Below, in pieces: positions 49,437-58,400 of a stretch of 64,000 nt of DNA (positions are counted from its first letter, which is position 1; every line of letters starts with the position of its first letter). Under the pieces are notes generated by a model. It did not search any database. It worked only from the letters and a program-made list of their open reading frames with translations, and was not told the origin of the DNA. A program made the translations under genes and the position numbers. This DNA is from Telopea speciosissima (taxonomy: Eukaryota; Streptophyta; Magnoliopsida; Proteales; Proteaceae), in assembly GCF_018873765.1 (NCBI RefSeq), contig NC_057925.1, positions 43,927,010-43,991,009 of the forward strand, written 5' to 3'.

Positions 49437-52400
49437 GGGAGAGGGTTCTCTAAGCAATCAGCATAGAGGATCTCCTGTTATAGCTTCAGAGATGTGATGC
49501 CCAAGACTCTGGCATGTTGAATCCTTGGCTGTGCATGTCTTGAACCCAATTTATGTCATGTTAAACATGTTTTGTTGCCTGCATGAATGATTCAAAGTTA
49601 TGCTCAGGATTTTTATCCAAACACATGGATAATATAAATAGATCTTACTTGATACCATTTTACAGTTATGCATTAGTAATCTTTCTACTTTCAGGAATTG
49701 TCAAAATTCGTTCCTTGAAGCATGTCTATTTGCCCTTGCCTTTTCAACAAATAAGAGGGGGCCCGAAAAAAAAAAAAAGAAAGGAAAACTCAACATCATT
49801 AACCTTTGGATTGCCTTTTACGGTATTCTTGCAGTAAATTTTAGTTGATTCTCATGTAAATGAATGAAAGGTTTACCATATGTATTACTTGAATTCTCTT
49901 CTCATCCAGGTTAGTCATCCTCCTCTAGCATCTTTGAAGCTAGAATCGCTGCTAGAGAAAATCAGGTCCTTGAAGGTATGCATAGTTATTATATAATTGC
50001 TCTCCATCCTTTTCAGTTAAAAAATAATGTTCTCTTGTTTCTTTTTGGTCTTGTACTTCATCCCAGCATCCATGATCCATGTAATGAGACTAATCCCGAA
50101 CCAGGAAATCCAGTAGGGGATTAGCTCAAACAAGATCGCATGTTGTAATTATAAAATCAGAAAACAGAGAAAAGTTAATAACCTGAGCAATTTAGGTCAG
50201 ATAGTTCTGACACTGTAATTAATGGACTAATTCAGCAATTAGAATAAGACTGCAAAATTTGATTAAATTCTGGTAACAGTTCAATAGGTTTCTGAATGAA
50301 AAAGACTAGCAAGTAGAATAAGACTGCAAAATTTGATTAAATCCTTCAAATCATTGGGATGGCCTGAAGGCTTTGCGGGTATTCATAGCTTCTGTGGAAG
50401 CCAGAAGTCTCCAATTGGCTTAGTAGAGAGCCTACATGATGCAAATAAATCATATAAATGGGCTTATTTTATTTGGAAATAAGCATTGGATTGCATTCTA
50501 CATATGTTGGGCCTTTGGTCCAATGGGTTTTTATTGTAATAAACCACTTTAATGGGCCTAAAATATGGGTACGAGGTAGGAAATACGAGGTTTACTTTAT
50601 CAGTTAATCTAGTTAGAGTTCATTTCTTTATTTTAATTGTTGTTAAAGTGTTTTATTTGGACTGGGTTAGGTCTATATGCGTCCAGTATTTTTTTCAAGT
50701 TGTTTTCTTCATTTTTATATGGCATCTAAAGCATAAAAAGCCATATATAGAGACGGCTAATAACACCAGATCCCATGTGTGTATTCTTTTTCATGCCTTT
50801 CAAAGGCATTAGTAAACATGAGAAGGAACCAGCGTTAGCAGAGGATCTGTTCTCCTGTTAACTATATCAGAAACTTCCTCTTTGAGTGTAGTTCCAAATC
50901 TGTAATTACTTGACTCATACAGGTTACTGTGCAGCCTTAATAGTCTTTAGACTCCTCAACGGTTGTTCTATATTTTGCATGCAGGCACAATCAGAAATTT
51001 TATCAAAGGAAATACACTGAATTGATCTGGACTCATCTTGTCCATATCAATTAGCATTTCATCTTGATGATGGTTGGTTGGTTTCGGAAATTGATCATTT
51101 TCCACATACAATATTTATTTCTTTTAAAGTTCTCATTGCTTTGTGTTGCAGTACTTCAAGTTGATCATGATCCTGCTATTAACAAGTCAGGATTTTTATG
51201 ATCTGTTATATTCCTTTACTATTACATGTCATTCTTTTACTTTTGGAGGAATTTTTGTACCTACCTATTTGTAAGAAAGCAGGTAATATTTCATGCCAAA
51301 ACCATTTTTCAAATGGGATAAGCACCAGCTTCAAAACTTGCCTTATGCCATACAAGATAACAGTGTTTAGTATCTATGGATGGTAGGCTAGGATAAGACA
51401 CAGGGGTCAGGGAATGATTTAATGTTTTGCTTCATTTCATTGTTTGGAATTTCTTATAGGAGCCAATGGCAGTATGGCAAAGTATTTCTAAATCTTGTTA
51501 GTCTAGTGAGATTCTCCAAGGGGTAAACCAAAAATGACTTAGGAAGAGATATAAATGGCATTGAGTTCACAGAAAAATGGCTTTTAACTGAGTTCAATGG
51601 ATAAACAGGTGTGTAGAAGACCCCATTAGTTGGGGAAACACCTAGTATGAGTTGAGTTCAGTTCAATTTATTGATGGCTAAGAAAGCACAATGGACATTT
51701 TCCATGACCATAGATCAATGAGGGATGTGGATTAAATGAGGAAAGATTGGAAAATAGAATTGAAGGAACAGGACGTGTGGCTACATAAAAATTTTGCTTA
51801 AGCATTAATGATGATCAATGAAAGCTGTTGCCTAAAAATTCAAGAGAGGACCCAAATAAGTAGGACTTTCAGCTGTTCATTGTAGTAATGACTTGGAGAA
51901 CATATAATAAATAGATAGATAATTTTTGTGTTTGTTTATTCACACTGAAGAGTGGATAGTGAGCTCCAAATAGTATGATGGCCTGTTTGGGAAACTCTGT
52001 GTTATATTTGTTTGTGGATTTTACCGTCTACGGCTTGTTCTTAATTGTAAAACGTTAATGGGCTGGGCCCAATTTGTGCGCCTACAAGGGGCTGGCATCA
52101 TGAGACCCGAGCTCTGGAGGGGTCGACCAAGTGAGAGGGGCGCCTAGGGTTTTGTCTCTAAATAAATATTAGGCTAAACCCTAGCATAATTAATTTCATA
52201 TCTTTTTGAGATGCCATCTCTCTCCCTCTCTTTCAAGTTTTGTGTTATCCTAGGGTTTCCATCGTTGGTTAGGGTTTTGTGATGTGAAATTCTTCTTCGT
52301 GAAGGAACCTTTTGAGATTGTTTGTGATCGTTATCTGCTCGTAACTGCAAGCTGCATTTGATCATCCCTTCCGTTGCGATTCCATTCGGTTCAGATAATC

Positions 52401-55400
52401 CCTAAACCTCTCTGATTAATGGAATGTTCGTATGCTAACAATGGCATCAGAGCCATTAGGATTTGCGGTTTGTTTTCAATTAATATATTAAAAAAAAAAA
52501 TGGAATAATGGCAGGGGAGAGAGTTTTTTTATATAAAGAAATAATGATTAAAATCATGATTTGCTTTTTAAAAACGTCATGATTGAAATCAAATTTTTTT
52601 AAGTAAGGATTGAAATTAAGGTTTTCATGATTTGTATTCTCTTCTCACTCTATCCCCTCTGCCGGAAAATTATCACCTCCAGTTTGCTGACTGGCTCAGT
52701 TCCCCAGTTCCTCTAATAGGGGGATGGTGGACCCCACCCGGGCAGGGTGTTTGGGCATGGGTAGAGAGGTCATTTCAGCCCCCTTTGTTAGAGGAACTGG
52801 GGAACTGGGCCGGTCAGCAAACTGGAGGTGATAAAGATCCCCCCTTTGCCCGCACTTTGATTGCAATTTGCTTGCGCGCATAGCCGCGACAGCAGCACGC
52901 CAAAACAACAATAAAAAAAAAGGGAAAATAAAGGGGTAGATTCAGTTTTTGCTCTTTTGTCTTAGTTTTCTTTTTTTGGGGGGGGGGGTGGGTGGGTGGG
53001 GAAGGAGATGGGTGAAGTGGGAATCCCTTCACCCACCCCCTTACCTTTTTTTTCCTTAATTGAGCTTATACTTTTGGTTCTAACAATATGCATATGATTG
53101 ATTGATTGGTTATAGCTATGTCTTATATGCATGTGATTGGTTATGTACTTAAGCATGGGAGTTATAGTTTGTTATAAGTTTTCTTTGGTTTTCTTGATTT
53201 CAAGATAAATCATATATATTATTGAAATGCATATCATATGTTGGTATTAATATGAAAGCTCATGGTTTGTTCTTGTGGCCCTTAACAATTTTGGGGATCT
53301 CCCCTATAGGGTTTCTCGTTTTGGGGATATTTCATTTATGTCATGTACAACCCCCATTGGTGTGAAACCATTTTGTGAGATTCATGGGAGAAAAATGGGA
53401 GAGAGGGTTTTGCCCCAAACCGTCCCATATTTTTCTCATGTGTATTAGAGATCGCCTAGGGCAACTTTGTTAATAAAGAAACATGTGATTCCCCCCATTG
53501 CGGTACAGACGTGTTTGACGTTGCCATTAGGGTATCGTTGTCAAACACCCCATCCCATACAACCATGTGTTTTATTATTTATTTCTCATGGGATGGATTT
53601 AGTACTTATCAAGTGATGTGTTTATTTGGATATATGTGCGTTAGAGTTAGTACCTGGAAGTGATACAAAGTGCACTGCTCGTTGGTAATTTGTAGTAGGG
53701 ATCTTGTATGTAAAGAGTCGGTCGTAATTTTAATATTTTTTTTGAGAAGCCATGTAATGGAAGCTATTACACTACGTATCACAACCTTGTACCGACTCGA
53801 CATATCACTTCGAGTACCAAATTTGAGTCTCTTATGTGAGTTCCTTGCGCACCCGTGTGTATGGCGCATTAAACTGTGGTTAGGAGATTCTTGTTTTTTC
53901 TCCTACATTTGTTCGAAGTCAATTAAAGTTAAACGTCCCCTGACCCACACATTGTGAGATTTGATTACCAGTTTAGCGAAGTTTTTTGGTCTCATCGTGT
54001 GGGAAAGGGTACCATTAATTTTAATTAGAGTTTCTTGAACAAATTTGTGGATTTATGAATGTATACTAAATGTCCTCCCTTGCACATTGTAGTGATGACT
54101 TCTAAGATTGTTATGACCGACCTTAACCAAGGCAACAAGTTAGATGACACCAACTATGACATGTGGCACCGAAAGGTCAAGTTCTTGCTTAATGAGCAAG
54201 ATTACCTAGACCTCTTGACCACTAAGATGGCCCCACCCGAAATGGGTACTACCATCCGTCACCATCAAGAAAAAGAGGCTTACGACAATTGGTTTAAGAG
54301 AGATTGTAGTGCGTACTTTCTTATGTTAAGCATGATGCACCATGATCTTATCGGTCAGTATGAGAAGTGCAAGACTGCCAAGTCCATGTGAGACCAGGTA
54401 AGACTCGACTGTGGCGGTACATCCACGACCAGACTTAGGTCCATGACCTTGAAGTTTGAGATGTACCATAAAGACCCCAAGCACATTATGGTTGAACACC
54501 TCAGAGTCGTAAAAGACATGATCCGAAAATTGGATGATGCTGGGGTACACCTTACCGATGAGTAGCAAGTACAGGCCATCATCAGGACGTTGTTTGATTC
54601 CTGGGGGCAGATGAAGATAGTTCTGACACATAACGACACTGTCAAGACATTTAATGATACTGCCGCTCATGTGAAACTAGAGGCGGAGCGCCTAGAGGCA
54701 ACCCAATCACATGCCCTTGTCACCCAAGCGGGGCAGTGCAAGAATGGGTCTAAACGCAAGAGATAAAGGACCACTGGGAATCAAGATCAAGCTCAAAAAG
54801 TTGCGCCAATTGGGCGTAAGACCACAACGCGCCGAAGTGGAAACCGAGGTGGAAAGAAAGATATCACCCAGGTCAAGTGCTATAACTCCCAGAAGATGGG
54901 GCACTTCGCTCGTGACTGCACTGAAGCGAAGCAGGTACCATTTCTACCTCTCTCCTTGTACTTTTGTATGTACCCATATTTTGGTTGCCCAAACCCAATC
55001 TGATTGGATTGTGGATACAGGTGCAACAAGACACATAGCGTGAGATCGAGGAGGGTTCGTAGATTATAGAAAGATTTCGGATGGCGTCCAAAATATATAC
55101 ATGGGGAATGACACTAGTGAAGCAGTTCGAGGAGTTGGTACCTACCAGCTCACCTTGTGCATTGGGCGCATCTTGCTACTTCACGATGTTCTATACGCAC
55201 CAGAAATCCAGCATAATCTACTTTCAGTTACTGCATTATTGACTTTAGGATATTCCTTTATTTTTTATGGTGACACTTTTGAGATACGATTAGATGGTAG
55301 TAGTTTTGGACATTGTAGGCTTGAGAATGGTTTTATTAAATTAGATTTGATAATTCTTTTTGTTTCCCTTTCATCTTTTGTAGTTGATTCTAATACTAGT

Positions 55401-58400
55401 CCAGATTCAATTACTTGGCAAGATTCAATTACTTGGCATGCTAGACTAGGCCACATAGGTCGAGATAGGATGGGACGGCTAGCTCGAGAAGGCCTTCTTG
55501 GCTCACTCGCTAAAGTCAACCTACTGACATTTGAGGCCTATTTAGCAGGTAAGACCCATCGAAAGCCTTTTGGAAAGGCTAAACGGGCAATTCAGACCTT
55601 AGAGCTTGTCCATTTGGACATCTGCAGACCAATGAACGTGAAGGCATGTCATGGTGCTTCCTATTTTCTCACCTTTATCAATGATTATTTGCGATATGGT
55701 TATGTGTATCTGATTGCTCACCGCTATGAAGTGTTAGATTGCTTCAAACGCTTTGTAGCAAAGGTTGAGAATCAGCAAAGCAAGAGGTTAAAAACTCTGC
55801 GCACTGACTAAGGACGCAAGTATCTGTTTGATCAATTTAAAGAGATGTGTGAGGAAAAAAGAATCACTAGGCAGCTGACTATTCCCTACACTCCACAGCA
55901 AAATGGTGTAGCGGAGCAGAGGAATATGACGCTTTTAGATATGGTTAGATCGATGATGGCGCAGGCCAACCTCCCAATATCTTTCTAGGGAGATGCTATG
56001 TTGACCGCTGCCTACATCCTTAACCCGCGTGTCGTCACAGTCAGTTTCCTCCACTCCCTATGAATTGTGGAAAGGCGCAAAGCCCACTTTGGGGCATATG
56101 CGACCATGGGGATGTGCAGGATATGTTCATAGTATCTCCCATAAGTTTGGGAAACTTGGCCCTAGAGGTAAAAAGAGTATCTTTATAAGATATTCTTATT
56201 ACCTCGAAAGGCTATGTAGTGTACGGTGAACATCAAGATGGAGGAATGACAGAGAGTAAGTCCAGCGATGTGGATTTTCTTGAGACTGATTTCCCTAGCA
56301 TCAGTGACGCTAGCAGAGACCTTGATCTCTTTGAGATAGAGACTGATGAAAGCGTCTCACCTACTCCTGGCGAGGGTGAGGAATTAAACACTCATCATAA
56401 GATCGCCGGAGAGGGTGAGAGTGATCATCAGCCCAGTGGGAGTGCGCTACCTAATGAAAGTGCACAACCCATGGGTCAAGAACCCTCTGCGCGTAAGAGC
56501 GCACGTGGACACGTTCCCCGACGTCGTTTTGAGATTGAAGGGGAAGCTACCCTCGTCTGTGTCCCGAGGGATGAGGATGAGCTAGCCTCAATTAGTGAGG
56601 CGTTCGCTTCTCCAGCTAAGGAAATGTGGCAAGCTACTATGGAAGATGAGTTCAGTTCTACGAGTAAGAATCAAGTTTGGGAGTTAGTTGATCTTCCACT
56701 TGGGTGCAAGGCCATTGGGAACAAGTGGATCCTGAAGGTCAAGCGAAAGGTAGATGGATCAATTGACAAATATAAGGCACGTCTTGTGGCGAAGGGATAT
56801 ACCCAAAAGGAGGGTATAGACTACGATGAGATGTTCTCCCATGTGGTGAGGATGACCTCAATTCGCCTCATTCTAGCCATTGTTGTAAAGTTAGATTTGG
56901 AGCTCTATCAAATGGACGTTAAAACTGCTTTTCTCAATGGAGAACTGGACGAGGAGATCTTTATGGCTCAGCCTGTGGACTTTGAGAAGAAGGGACATGA
57001 GCGCAAAGTATGCCGTCTCAAACGTTCCATCTATGGCCTTAAACAATTGTCTAGGCAGTGGTACATTAGATTTCACCATGCCATTACCACTACGGGTTTT
57101 GACATAATTGAAGAAGACCAATGTGTGTATGTTATATGGTCCAAGGCGGGGTTCCTTATCCTATCGTTATATGTTGACGAAATCTTATTGGCTGGGAATG
57201 ACATTGGAATGATTGTCGCCACTAAAGCGTGGATGTCCTCTACTTTTGAAATGAAGGACATGGGTGATGCCAACTTTGTGTTGGGTGTGAAGATTGTGAG
57301 GGATCGCATTAGGAGACTTCTTAGTTTGTCTCAAGAGACTTGCATAAAGAAAGTCCTAGAGCGGTTCCATATGAGCAACTCGAAACCCGTTGACACTCCA
57401 ATGGACAAGGCATGCACTTTGAGCCTAGACCAATGCCCTAAAAGTGATGAAGAGAGAAAGCAAATGTCCAAAATACCCTATGCAGCGGCAGTAGGCAGTC
57501 TGATGTATGCAATGATGTGCACGCGTCCAGATATTTGCTTTGCCGTTGGCATGGTGAGCCGTTACCAAAGTAACCCAGGGCCAGCTCATTAGCAGGCAAT
57601 AAAGAGGATATTTCGATACCTACGTGGCACTGCAGACCTCCCGCTCACCTTTAGTGGCTCAGACTTGAGACTGAGAGGTTATAGTGATGCTGAATGGGCT
57701 AGTGATAGAGACAAGCGCAAGTCCACTTCGGGATATGCATTTGTCTTGGGAGGCGGGGCTATCACTTGGAGTAGCAAGAAACAGACTTGCATCGCCCTGT
57801 CCACGATGGAGTCGGAGTATGTCGCATGTTTGGCAGCAGTACAAGAGGCCATTTGGCTCAAGAGGTTCTTGCAGAGACTTAGCGTTTTTGCTCACTCAGA
57901 CGACGCTGTGCTTATACACTTTGACAGCACAACAACGTTTGCATTTGCGAAGGACCCCAAGTTCCATGGTAGAGTCAAGCACATTGACATACGATATCAC
58001 TACATTCGAGACATGGTAGAGTGAGGTGAAGTGGTTCTGCAGCATATCTCCACTGACAATATGTTGGCTGATCCATTAACTAAGCCCATTGCCAGAGATG
58101 TTTTCTTAGTTCATGTTAGGAACTTGGGACTCAGGGGGATCTGATATGTATTTGCTTTGAGAACACTTTTTTTTGTGATGGACATTTATCTGTATTTCTC
58201 TTACATTTATTGATGAGCATATATTTGTTTGAGTAATCTTGTGTGTATACATTCATTGTTTGTAAAGATGTCACCAAGCTTAGAATCGACCCACTCACAT
58301 GGGTGATTCGCCTCAACGCTGGGGTGTAACGAGCGAGACGAGCCCATGAGCATGTGTGCTCTATGGTGCCTTAGTTAGAGCTAAGATGAGACCTTTACTT

